Part shown: positions 17,653-25,708 of the stretch, piece by piece
How positions within the stretch are numbered: position 1 is the stretch's first letter
Layout: each line of letters opens with the position of its first letter
Assembly (NCBI RefSeq): GCF_000425485.1
Contig: NZ_AUDN01000007.1
Span: forward strand, 241,896 to 305,895
DNA: 64,000 nucleotides
Origin: Flavobacterium tegetincola DSM 22377
Lineage (GTDB): Bacteria; Bacteroidota; Bacteroidia; Flavobacteriales; Flavobacteriaceae
Direction: 5' to 3'
Program-made: the position numbers and the translations under genes
The notes under the pieces: model-generated
Database searches by the model: none
The model's input: only the letters and a program-made list of their open reading frames with translations
What the model was told of the DNA's origin: nothing

Positions 17653-18561
17653 ATGGACATCGCAAATATTACTGACCTACTTACAACAAAACTAATGGAT
17701 TGGGCCGAAGCATTAGTCAAACTTTTACCAAATATTATCGTCAGTGCTGTTGTTCTGGTTATTGGTTTTTATGTAGCAAAATTTGTTCGGAGAATTGCAA
17801 AAAAGTTAATTTCAAAAGTTTCTCCCAATCATACACTTAACAATTTATTCAGTTCTATTGTTTATGCGGTAATGATTGGAATCGTTTTATTTACGGTGTT
17901 GAGTATTTTGAATTTAGATAAAGCAGTTACATCCATTCTTGCTGGAGCAGGTATTTTAGGTTTAGGACTTGCGTTTGCATTTCAAGATATTGCAGCCAAT
18001 TTTATTTCAGGAATTTTTATTTCGTTCAGAAAACCAATTCGAATTGGCGATATTGTGCAAATTAAAGATTACATGGGAAAAGTTAAGGGCATTAATCTGC
18101 GAGATACCGAAATTGAAACTTTTCAAGGTAAGATTGTAATTATACCCAATAAAGACGTTTTTCAAAATCCGATTGAAAATTATACATTGATTAATAAGCG
18201 ACGTTTTGATTTAACTGTTGGTGTTTCTTATGGAGATGATTTAGATAAAGTACAACAAATAACTTTGAATGCTGTAAAAGACATTGAAATGCTTTCAAAA
18301 ACGGATGAAGTAAGCGTATTTTTTACTGAATTTGGCGACAGCTCCATTAATCTTTCCATCCGAATGTGGATAAATACTACTGAACAATCCACGTACAACT
18401 TAGTAGGAAGCGAAGCCATTAAACGAATTAAGAAAGCGTACGACGCTAATGACATTATGATTCCATTCCCTATTCGAACTTTAGATTTTGGAATAAAAGG
18501 AGGCGTATCACTCGCTGAAATGCCACTTCAAATGGGGCCGGAACGTAGTTCTGAAAATTAG
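17653..18561 (+). CDS. Small-conductance mechanosensitive channel (MscS family)
   Basis: A 302-aa inner-membrane channel that releases solutes on hypo-osmotic shock. Three N-terminal helices are visible: IIVSAVVLVIGFYVAKF, a second around IVYAVMIGIVLFTVLSIL, and the pore helix AGAGILGLGLAFAFQDIAANFISG with the glycine/alanine pattern of MscS TM3. Next come the beta domain (RIGDIVQIKDYMGKVKGINLRDTEI, NKDVFQNPIENYT) and the alpha-beta C-terminal domain ending IPFPIRTLDFG. Length and order match E. coli MscS (286 aa). Monocistronic. Confidence 0.93.
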   Translation: MDIANITDLLTTKLMDWAEALVKLLPNIIVSAVVLVIGFYVAKFVRRIAKKLISKVSPNHTLNNLFSSIVYAVMIGIVLFTVLSILNLDKAVTSILAGAGILGLGLAFAFQDIAANFISGIFISFRKPIRIGDIVQIKDYMGKVKGINLRDTEIETFQGKIVIIPNKDVFQNPIENYTLINKRRFDLTVGVSYGDDLDKVQQITLNAVKDIEMLSKTDEVSVFFTEFGDSSINLSIRMWINTTEQSTYNLVGSEAIKRIKKAYDANDIMIPFPIRTLDFGIKGGVSLAEMPLQMGPERSSEN

Positions 18562-18694
18562 TAAATCGAATTTCTTGGACTTCTATACCCTCATGACGGT
18601 GAATGAAATCTTAATTTAATAGCAAAAGTTTTTAATTTGAACTTTTCAATTAAACCTTTTAACTTAAAAATAGTCCAATATCTAAATTCAGACT

Positions 18695-19237
18695 TTGCAG
18701 GACGAGAAGGAATTTATCGACCAATTATTGCATCCAAAAACGCAAAATCAAGCTTTTGAAAAACTTATTAAAGATTTTCAGAAACCCTTGTATGGGCATG
18801 TGCGTTCTATTGTGTTGAATCATGAAGATGCAAATGATGTATTGCAAAATGTTTTTATCAAAGTATTCAGAAATTTGAAGAATTTTAAAAGGGAAAGTAA
18901 ATTATTTTCTTGGATTTATAGAATTGCCACAAATGAGTCTATTACTTTTATCAACCAAAAAGCAAAGAAGAACAACATTTCCAACCAAGAATATGCCCAA
19001 AAAGAAATCGATAAGCTCCAATCGGATACTTATTTTGACGCAGACGAAGCACAATTAAAATTGCAAAAAGCGATTGCTCTCCTGCCTGAAAAACAACAAT
19101 TGGTTTTTAAAATGCGGTATTTTCAGGAATTAAAGTACAATGAAATCTCTGAAATTTTAGGTACTACCGCCGGAGCATCAAAAGCATCTTATTTTCATGC
19201 AGCTCGAAAGATAGAACTTTTTATGAATAACGATTAA
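18695..19237 (+). CDS. ECF RNA polymerase sigma factor
   Basis: A 180-aa sigma factor: region 2 contains LNHEDANDVLQNVFIKVFRNL and SWIYRIATNESITFI; region 4 contains LPEKQQLVFKMRYFQELKYNEISEILGTTAGASKASYFHAARKI. The frame is closed by a stop codon (TAA at 18683) just upstream with no ATG between, so TTG at 18695 is the start. The two following genes, a one-helix protein and a secreted sensor-like protein, are spaced 30 and 1 bases away. This is the standard flavobacterial operon of an ECF sigma factor with membrane and periplasmic regulators. Confidence 0.93.
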   Translation: MQDEKEFIDQLLHPKTQNQAFEKLIKDFQKPLYGHVRSIVLNHEDANDVLQNVFIKVFRNLKNFKRESKLFSWIYRIATNESITFINQKAKKNNISNQEYAQKEIDKLQSDTYFDADEAQLKLQKAIALLPEKQQLVFKMRYFQELKYNEISEILGTTAGASKASYFHAARKIELFMNND

Positions 19238-19267
19238 ACTATTTGAACATTTAAAGGTCAAAGTATT

Positions 19268-19681
19268 ATGAATAAATTTAGTTTAGATAAACATCCAAAA
19301 ATAGAGAGCGGTTTTAAAGCTCCAGAAAATTATTTTGATAATTTTCCTGACCTTATTATGGAAAAAATAGCAGAAGAAAAGCCTAAGAAAGGCAAATTAT
19401 TTTCGCTAACCACTTTTATGTATGCAGCTGCGGCTGTTATCGTAATTGCATTGAGCATTCCATTTTTAACCTCAAATTCAATTACAACAATTGAGCAAAT
19501 TGATACTGCTTCCTTAGAAAATTATATTTCCTATCAGTCGTACGGCTCGCAATACGAAGTGATGAATTTAATAGATTCCGAAGATTTAGATGACATGCAA
19601 GTTGATTTAGATTTTGAAGATCAATCCATTGAAAATATTTTAACATCCAACCCTAGTTTTGAAAACTATATAGCTGAATAA
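19268..19681 (+). CDS. One-helix membrane protein, probable anti-sigma component
   Basis: A 137-aa protein with a cytoplasmic N-terminal part (KIESGFKAPENYFDNFPDLIMEKIAEEK), one transmembrane helix (TTFMYAAAAVIVIALSIPF) and an acidic periplasmic tail (DSEDLDDMQVDLDFEDQS). The GFKAPENYFDNF opening is conserved in proteins next to ECF sigma genes in flavobacteria. Single-pass topology and position between a sigma factor and its periplasmic sensor suggest an anti-sigma role; no recognisable zinc anti-sigma (ZAS) cysteine motif is present, so that is inference. Confidence 0.75.
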   Translation: MNKFSLDKHPKIESGFKAPENYFDNFPDLIMEKIAEEKPKKGKLFSLTTFMYAAAAVIVIALSIPFLTSNSITTIEQIDTASLENYISYQSYGSQYEVMNLIDSEDLDDMQVDLDFEDQSIENILTSNPSFENYIAE

Positions 19682-19682
19682 T

Positions 19683-20120
19683 ATGAAAGCAAAGCAACTT
19701 ATTACCGTCCTTTTCTTATTATTTTCGATTACCTTCTACAGTCAGGATTCGAAAAACGAAAAAATTAAAACGCTCAAAATTGCCTACATCACAAAAGATT
19801 TGAACTTAACAAGTGCTGAGGCGGAGAAATTTTGGCCTATTTACAATGCATTTGATGAAAAGCAATACAATTTGCGTATGGTAAAAATGCGTAAATTTAG
19901 ACAAGAACTTCATGACAAACCTGTAAAAACGCTATCAGATGCAGAGGCTACCGCTTTGTTAAATCAAATTGATACTATTGAAGACGAAAGTTATCAAAAC
20001 AGAAAGAAATTAATGGTGGAATTAAAGAAAATTATCAGTCCAACAAAGATTTTACAGTTGAAGCAGTCAGAAGATAATTTTAATAAATCGTTATTAAAAC
20101 AATATCGAAAAAGAAATTAA
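19683..20120 (+). CDS. Sensor of ECF-type sigma factor (secreted, Spy-like length)
   Basis: A 145-aa protein with a cleavable signal (MKAKQLITVLFLLFSITFYSQ) and an all-helical, lysine-rich mature part. The segment IAYITKDLNLTSAEAEKFWPIYNAFDEKQ is diagnostic of the flavobacterial family annotated as sensor of ECF-type sigma factor, which resembles periplasmic Spy/CpxP (LTxxQ) proteins. The gene starts one base after the upstream stop, so it is translationally close to the membrane component. The stimulus is unknown, probably envelope or protein-folding stress. Confidence 0.85.
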   Translation: MKAKQLITVLFLLFSITFYSQDSKNEKIKTLKIAYITKDLNLTSAEAEKFWPIYNAFDEKQYNLRMVKMRKFRQELHDKPVKTLSDAEATALLNQIDTIEDESYQNRKKLMVELKKIISPTKILQLKQSEDNFNKSLLKQYRKRN

Positions 20121-20178
20121 GAGCAGAAACTAATTTGTTGCGTTTAATTTTTTTACTTTTGATGTAAAAATTAAAAAG

Positions 20179-21372
20179 ATGATTAATGCATCGGCTAGTG
20201 GTTGGATTGAGAAGTTTTTTTTGGAACAAGGTGTTTCAAAAGTGCCTGCTACGGATTATCCCGAAACCTTCTACAAGCGCATTCGTTCCACTGGTTTTAT
20301 TTACGGACACATTATATCGTTTGATACCCGTGAAGCTATTGATACTAAAGGATGGATAAGCGAAGAAATTTCTAAAGTAGCATTACTCAATACGCTATAC
20401 ACCACTTTTGAAATGGTGACGCAAGACGTAGATGCAAAGAAATTCATCACTGTCGCACTTCAGTTTTACAATAAAATTCATCCCGAAACTTTTAATCTAC
20501 TTAAAAAAATTCTTCCGGGCGACACTGAAAGTCAAAGTCTGGAGAAATTGATCAATGAGCGCGTTAAAACGAATGAAAATATCATCAGTAAGAATTTTTC
20601 GCACATTGTAACCAATGCATTATTGTTTGAAGATGTGTTGGCTTTCACTCATTATTTGGTACACGGTGAAGTTCCAGAGAACTATCTAAAAAAATTAGAA
20701 GAAGCAATTGTAAGTCTCGTTTCATTAGCTTTAAAGACTAAAGCAAATCCTTCAAAATACGATGAATTATTGATCAAACTTTTTGAGGCTTCGGTACGGT
20801 TTACCAAATTTTCAAAAGTGAATGTTCAAAATTTAGAAACATTAGATTTAAAGTATTTCTCGTCCAATTTAGAACGCTATTATTTAATTGATATGGCTGG
20901 TTTGGCTTTGTGGAGTGATGAAATTATAGAACAAGGCGAAGCATCGTTTTTATACGAATTGGCAAAGCTGATGAAGGTAAATGCTCAATTTGTAACCGAG
21001 AGTATTAAGAGCACGGATCAATTTATACAGTTAAACAAAAAGGAAATTCCTTACTTTAATTATTCCAATCCCGTCAAACATTTTTATGATCAAGCTACGC
21101 AAACCGTTGTAGTGTTGATTACAAGAAATAAAAACAGATTAGTCAAAGAACTTTCTCAAAGTGGCGAGTTGATGGTGCTGCTGGCGCATTCTACACACCG
21201 TGATTTGGAGGAAAAGGAAAAAAAGAAAGTTAAAAAACAGCTGCTCGATATTTGTAAAACAATTCCATCGCTCACGATTTTCTTATTGCCTGGAGGAAGT
21301 TTATTACTGCCTATATTAATAAAATTCATTCCTAAGCTTCTGCCTACCGCTTTTAATGAGAATTTGGAATAA
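20179..21372 (+). CDS. LETM1-related biofilm-associated protein
   Basis: A 397-aa protein beginning MINASASGWIEKFFLEQG. It is mostly helical, and its last 60 residues resemble the LETM1 ribosome-binding-like domain: KKVKKQLLDICKTIPSLTIFLLPGGSLLLPILIKFIPKLLPTAF. In mitochondria LETM1 is an inner-membrane ion-homeostasis protein; the bacterial homologue is named from a biofilm phenotype, and its biochemical role is open. The hydrophobic C-terminal stretch could be membrane-associated. It lies 58 bases after the sigma operon on the same strand. Confidence 0.85.
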   Translation: MINASASGWIEKFFLEQGVSKVPATDYPETFYKRIRSTGFIYGHIISFDTREAIDTKGWISEEISKVALLNTLYTTFEMVTQDVDAKKFITVALQFYNKIHPETFNLLKKILPGDTESQSLEKLINERVKTNENIISKNFSHIVTNALLFEDVLAFTHYLVHGEVPENYLKKLEEAIVSLVSLALKTKANPSKYDELLIKLFEASVRFTKFSKVNVQNLETLDLKYFSSNLERYYLIDMAGLALWSDEIIEQGEASFLYELAKLMKVNAQFVTESIKSTDQFIQLNKKEIPYFNYSNPVKHFYDQATQTVVVLITRNKNRLVKELSQSGELMVLLAHSTHRDLEEKEKKKVKKQLLDICKTIPSLTIFLLPGGSLLLPILIKFIPKLLPTAFNENLE

Positions 21373-21375
21373 AAA

Positions 21376-21395
21376 AAACCACTTGAAAGTGGTTT
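21376..21395. terminator. Bidirectional terminator between converging genes
   Basis: Stem AAACCACTT/AAGTGGTTT with a GA centre, flanked by A-run and T-run. It separates the LETM1-like stop (21372) from the carbonic anhydrase stop (21416) and can serve both. Confidence 0.88.
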
Positions 21396-21415
21396 TTAAT
21401 TTTTATGGATGTAAT

Positions 21416-22051
21416 TTAAAATTCTAATTGATAAACGGCATCTAAATCTCTATTATTAGAAAGATTTACTTGTAAATCCTTTACGATTCCAGAATTTAGT
21501 CCGTAAACCCAACCGTGTAAACTCAACTCGCTGCCACTTTTCCAAGCACCTTGTACAATAGAAGTTTTCGCTAAATCAAATACTTGCTCTTTCACATTTA
21601 ATTCTACAAAAGCATCAAATCGTGCAGTAGGATCAACTATAGAGTCCAAATACGTGTGGTGCAAACGATATACGTTTTTAATGTGTCTGATCCAATTGTC
21701 AATAATTCCGATAGAGTCATTTCCTAACGCAGCTTTTACACCACCACAACCGTAGTGACCACAAACGATGACGTGTTTCACCTTTAAAACATTGACAGCG
21801 TAATCCAATACACTCAACATATTCATGTCCGAATGTACAACCATATTGGCAATATTACGATGCACAAAAACTTCTCCAGGTTGCGCACCAATTACTTCAT
21901 TTGCTGGAACTCTACTGTCCGAACAACCAATCCACAATAATGGTGGGGACTGCCCTTTTGATAATTTTTCAAAATATTCTGGATCTTCGTTGATTTTACT
22001 CGCTACCCAATTTTTATTTCCCTCAATAATTTTTTTATAGAAATCGCTCAT
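21416..22051 (-). CDS. Beta-carbonic anhydrase
   Basis: A 211-aa cytoplasmic zinc enzyme that interconverts CO2 and bicarbonate. All ligands are present: Cys43, Asp45 and Arg47 in WIGCSDSRVPA, and His99 and Cys102 in GHYGCGG. The Asp-Arg dyad needed for catalysis is intact. ANEVIGAQPGEVFVHRNIANMV is the clade-B signature. The gene is 37 bases downstream of a SulP transporter on the same strand, so the two very likely form an operon in which imported bicarbonate is equilibrated with CO2 for carboxylases. Confidence 0.95.
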   Translation of the reverse strand: MSDFYKKIIEGNKNWVASKINEDPEYFEKLSKGQSPPLLWIGCSDSRVPANEVIGAQPGEVFVHRNIANMVVHSDMNMLSVLDYAVNVLKVKHVIVCGHYGCGGVKAALGNDSIGIIDNWIRHIKNVYRLHHTYLDSIVDPTARFDAFVELNVKEQVFDLAKTSIVQGAWKSGSELSLHGWVYGLNSGIVKDLQVNLSNNRDLDAVYQLEF

Positions 22052-22088
22052 TATATTTATTCTTTAAATTGATGTTATTTGAATCTTA

Positions 22089-23768
22089 CTAATTTTCTGC
22101 TACTTTATCTTTTTCTAAAATAGCAATGCATTGATTGTATTGTTCTCGCGCTTCTTTTCTAATCTGAACTTCCTCAAAACTTTCAAAAAAGACGTGATTA
22201 TTATCATTTTCAATGTCGTCCAATTCATAGGCTTTTTTAAATCCTTTCAATTTGACTTTTATATTTTCTTCCACCGCTCTAATGGTGGCAAATTCATAGA
22301 TTAAATCCAATACATCATGCGCGATGTAAACGGTATCTTGCGCATTGATTACTACTCGAGCATTTTCTGGAATGGCATTAAGTGTGCTCTTAATTGCTGC
22401 TTTATTTAAGAAAGAAACTTCTTGTGCAAGGTCAATTCGGATTACATTACCTTCTGCATAATTTTCTTTTCTAAATCGATAAGCGCGTTGCATATTTCCT
22501 CTTATGATGAAAATTATACTAATTACAATACCTAATGCAACACCTTTTAGTAAATCCATAAAAACCACACCCACTAAAGTTGCTATAAACGGTATAAATT
22601 GGTATTTACCTTTTTGCCAGAAATGCATAATTTTAGAAGGCTTTGCCAACTTATATCCAACAACAAATAATACGGCTGCTAAAGTCGCAAAAGGTATTTT
22701 GTTCAGTAAAAATGGTATTGCTAAAACACTTACCAATAGAAACACACCGTGAACTATTGCCGCCATTTTAGATTTTGCACCAGCACTATTGTTAGTTGAA
22801 GTTCGTACCACGACGGATGTCAATGGCAAACCTCCAAGAAACGAACTGATAATATTTCCTATACCTTGTGCTTTTAGTTCCACATTGGTATTTGTCAATC
22901 GCTTTTGTTCATCCATTCGATCTGCTGCTTCGATACAGAGTAAAGTTTCAATCGAAGCGACTACAGCAATAGTTGCCCCTACAATCCACACTTTATAATT
23001 TAAGAATGCACTAAAGTCGGGCAGTAAAATAATTTCTTTGAATTCTGCTAACGATTCCGGCACGGGTAAAGCAACTAAATGTTCTGCATCAATCGCCAAA
23101 CTACTTCCAGAACTAGTAAAGACTTCGTTCAATACAATTGCTACAATTACTGCAACTAAAGCTCCAGGAACTAATTTCAATTTTTGTAAGAAAGGAACTT
23201 TGTCCCACAACAATAAAATAGTCAGTGATATGGCGGTTATTATTACCGCACCTAAATGAATATGATCCAAAACACCAAAGAGGGAAGAAAAAGTAGTTCC
23301 TCCATCTTGTTGAATAAAAGACTCACTCCCTTCGAAATCTGCATTATAACCTACAGCATAAGGAATTTGTTTTAAAATAATGATCACTCCAATTCCGGCC
23401 AACATCCCCTCAATTACATTTGTAGGAAAGTAATTTGAAATACTTCCTGCTTTTACAAAACCCAAGATCAATTGAATCAAACCTGCAATTAAGCCAGCTG
23501 TAAGAAAAATATTGAATGCCCCTAAATCGGTTATTGCAGTTAATACAATTGCAGTTAATCCTGCAGCGGGACCAGAAACACTTAAATGTGAATTACTAAA
23601 AAGTCCTACCACAATACCACCTACAACACCAGCGATAATTCCTGATAATGGTGGCGCACCAGAGGCTAATGCAATTCCTAAACACAGTGGCAACGCCACT
23701 AAAAAAACCACCAAACCAGCTGGAATATCCGATTTGAGGTTGGCAAAAAGATTGATTTTCTTTGTCAT
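22089..23768 (-). CDS. SulP-family anion transporter (probable bicarbonate)
   Basis: The 559-aa chain from the ATG at 23768 (MTKKINLFANLKSDIPAGLVVFLVALPLCLGIALASG) has the full SulP layout. There are about 14 hydrophobic segments with the signature VVGLFSNSHLSVSGPAAGLTAIV, then a C-terminal STAS-like domain (about residues 440-540). The upstream start at 23816 adds 16 residues without family likeness. SulP proteins carry sulfate, bicarbonate or other anions; coupling to the beta-carbonic anhydrase gene downstream favours bicarbonate, as in BicA-like systems. Regulation is not visible. Confidence 0.9.
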   Translation of the reverse strand: MTKKINLFANLKSDIPAGLVVFLVALPLCLGIALASGAPPLSGIIAGVVGGIVVGLFSNSHLSVSGPAAGLTAIVLTAITDLGAFNIFLTAGLIAGLIQLILGFVKAGSISNYFPTNVIEGMLAGIGVIIILKQIPYAVGYNADFEGSESFIQQDGGTTFSSLFGVLDHIHLGAVIITAISLTILLLWDKVPFLQKLKLVPGALVAVIVAIVLNEVFTSSGSSLAIDAEHLVALPVPESLAEFKEIILLPDFSAFLNYKVWIVGATIAVVASIETLLCIEAADRMDEQKRLTNTNVELKAQGIGNIISSFLGGLPLTSVVVRTSTNNSAGAKSKMAAIVHGVFLLVSVLAIPFLLNKIPFATLAAVLFVVGYKLAKPSKIMHFWQKGKYQFIPFIATLVGVVFMDLLKGVALGIVISIIFIIRGNMQRAYRFRKENYAEGNVIRIDLAQEVSFLNKAAIKSTLNAIPENARVVINAQDTVYIAHDVLDLIYEFATIRAVEENIKVKLKGFKKAYELDDIENDNNHVFFESFEEVQIRKEAREQYNQCIAILEKDKVAEN

Positions 23769-23853
23769 TTCCGTAAAATAATTATAATGATAGTTACTCC
23801 TTGACACTAAAGTCAAAGATTTAGATGTCAGCGAACTGACCTATTAAATATAA

Positions 23854-24132
23854 TTATACGTTGGGTGGAGGAGAAAAAATAGAAGGAGTAATATTGTCAT
23901 GCTTCAAGAAATTCTCAGAAATAATTAACGTTGCATCAGCACTTGTAAAATTGAAAAGGTGATCCAGGTTCAACACTTCTTTAAAGGTCTTCAACTCTTT
24001 GTGAGCAAGCTCTTCTTCTGCTACACTGTAAAAATAAGACGTATCTACAGTTTCGCTAATTACACACACGATTGTTGGCGTAGCTAAAAAAGCCACGAAT
24101 ACAAGCAACAAAATGTGTGTTAGAATTCTCAT
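23854..24132 (-). CDS. Small exported protein ending in Ser-Pro-Pro-Pro-Asn-Val
   Basis: A 92-aa protein with an N-terminal hydrophobic helix (MRILTHILLLVFVAFLATPTIVCVI) and an acidic, helical mature part (DTSYFYSVAEEELAHKELKTF). The C-terminus is PSIFSPPPNV. It resembles a family of short flavobacterial envelope proteins found next to transporter genes; a distantly similar architecture (short, one N-terminal helix, Pro-Pro plus Ile-Val end) is encoded at 38364 before the metal pump. It lies just upstream of the SulP gene on the same strand, 85 bases away. Function unknown. Confidence 0.6.
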   Translation of the reverse strand: MRILTHILLLVFVAFLATPTIVCVISETVDTSYFYSVAEEELAHKELKTFKEVLNLDHLFNFTSADATLIISENFLKHDNITPSIFSPPPNV

Positions 24133-24298
24133 TGCTACAAAAATAAGACATCAATGTTGTTTTCACATTAAAAAATGTAAAACATTAAAAAAAAATTAAC
24201 ATTGTACAGTGACTTTGATGCTGATGTACTGTTTAATAAATATTCTTTTATCGATATATTTAAAGGTAATCGGATTACGAAATTTAGACCATAAAAAA

Positions 24299-24322
24299 AG
24301 CCAGTCTATGTTAGACTGGCTT
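24299..24322 (-). terminator. Rho-independent terminator after the TPR gene
   Basis: Stem AGCCAGTCTA/TAGACTGGCT with a TGT loop; a T-run follows on the minus strand. It ends the gyrA-TPR unit. Confidence 0.9.
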
Positions 24323-24339
24323 ATCAGAAAAAAATTTAT

Positions 24340-25674
24340 TTATTTGTCAAGCTGAGCGGAAAGTGCTTTTGCTTTCTCCTTCATTTCAAGAGCTTTATAT
24401 ACGCTTAAAAGTACTTCCTTTGCATCTAAGTTCTTTTTATCTAAACTCACTGTTTTTTCTAAAAGTGACATAGATTCTTTTAAAATGCCATTTCGCTGTT
24501 CTTTTAAAACATCAAACTTTTTGTTATCTGCAGCGGTTACACCTAACTTGTTCATTTGATCTAATATCAATTGAGCAGCATCTAATTTAACAGCAGATAA
24601 ATTATAATAAGCATTGGCAAAATCTGGCTTTAACTCAATTGCTCTCATATAATAAACTTCTGCATTTTTGCTGTCCTTGTTTTGACCACTTACTACTCCT
24701 AAGTTGTATACTAAATCTGCATTGTTTGGATCTTTTTCTAAAACTTGCTTGATCAGTTTTGCATAAGTATCCATTTCATTAGTTTTCAAATACAAATCAG
24801 CTTCTGCTAAAATTAAAGAAACATCGTCTGGATTGGCTTTTCTAGCTTCAATAATAGCTGTTTTTGCCTCGTCTGTCTTACCTTCGCTTACATAGATAAG
24901 TGCGATATTCTTGTAAATCTCACCTCTTTTTGAAGGCTCTTGTTCATCTTTAGGGTTAGTATGCGTACCGACCTTGATGGCTTTATCACGATCTGATTTT
25001 GAACCAAAAAACTCATCCGTGTCATTCAATTTAGAGGTCGCTGTGTAGTTCATCTTTTCGCCAGAATAGTTCAAATCTTTTAAGGTCTGGTAATAAATCA
25101 GTGCCGATTTAAAATCTGAAGCATTTACTGCATAATTTGCCGCATAGTATAATTTCTCCACATCAGTTGGATCCATTTTATACATACTGTACAAAACACT
25201 TGAAGCATCTGAAAATCTTTTTTCATTTCCTAAACTAATTGCATAAGACAATAAGGTTGGCTTGAAATTAAGTTGCATTTCCTGAATGTCTTTTGTAAAA
25301 ACAGATTTTCCTGATTTTTTCTCGTATGCCAAAACCGCATTCGCTTTATCGGTAAGATCTGCAATTTTATCAGCAGTAAAATATTTGAACGCATTTGCAG
25401 GATTAATGCTATTTTCCGGCTTTGCCATAGCCTCATTCATTTCAACGAATGGAATTCCAGCTTTATAAAAATTTAGATATACCGTGTCTTCTTCATTCGA
25501 AGCAGCAACTAAAGGCGTTGCGGATACAACGGCTGCTTTATACTGCATTACATCTTTTGCACTCGGTTTGTCTTTTTCGTAGATTTTTTTCAACGTCTTA
25601 AACTCATCTTTCTGTGCTACAGCACCCATTGAAATTAATAACGCTGCCGCTACAATACTATATTTTCTTTTCAT
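24340..25674 (-). CDS. Secreted tetratricopeptide-repeat protein
   Basis: A 444-aa protein with a signal peptide (MKRKYSIVAAALLISMGAVAQ) and several TPR-like helical pairs: SALIYYQTLKDLNYSGEK, IYKNIALIYVSEGKTDEAKTAI, AEADLYLKTNEMDTYAKLI, LVYNLGVVSGQNKDSKNAEV and ANAYYNLSAVKLDAAQLI. It should be a periplasmic scaffold. It starts 35 bases after gyrA on the same strand, an arrangement common in flavobacteria, so it is probably co-transcribed with gyrA. No enzymatic domain is seen. Confidence 0.85.
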   Translation of the reverse strand: MKRKYSIVAAALLISMGAVAQKDEFKTLKKIYEKDKPSAKDVMQYKAAVVSATPLVAASNEEDTVYLNFYKAGIPFVEMNEAMAKPENSINPANAFKYFTADKIADLTDKANAVLAYEKKSGKSVFTKDIQEMQLNFKPTLLSYAISLGNEKRFSDASSVLYSMYKMDPTDVEKLYYAANYAVNASDFKSALIYYQTLKDLNYSGEKMNYTATSKLNDTDEFFGSKSDRDKAIKVGTHTNPKDEQEPSKRGEIYKNIALIYVSEGKTDEAKTAIIEARKANPDDVSLILAEADLYLKTNEMDTYAKLIKQVLEKDPNNADLVYNLGVVSGQNKDSKNAEVYYMRAIELKPDFANAYYNLSAVKLDAAQLILDQMNKLGVTAADNKKFDVLKEQRNGILKESMSLLEKTVSLDKKNLDAKEVLLSVYKALEMKEKAKALSAQLDK

Positions 25675-25708
25675 CTTTTAAAATTTTAATTAGTGTTCCA
25701 AATAATTA

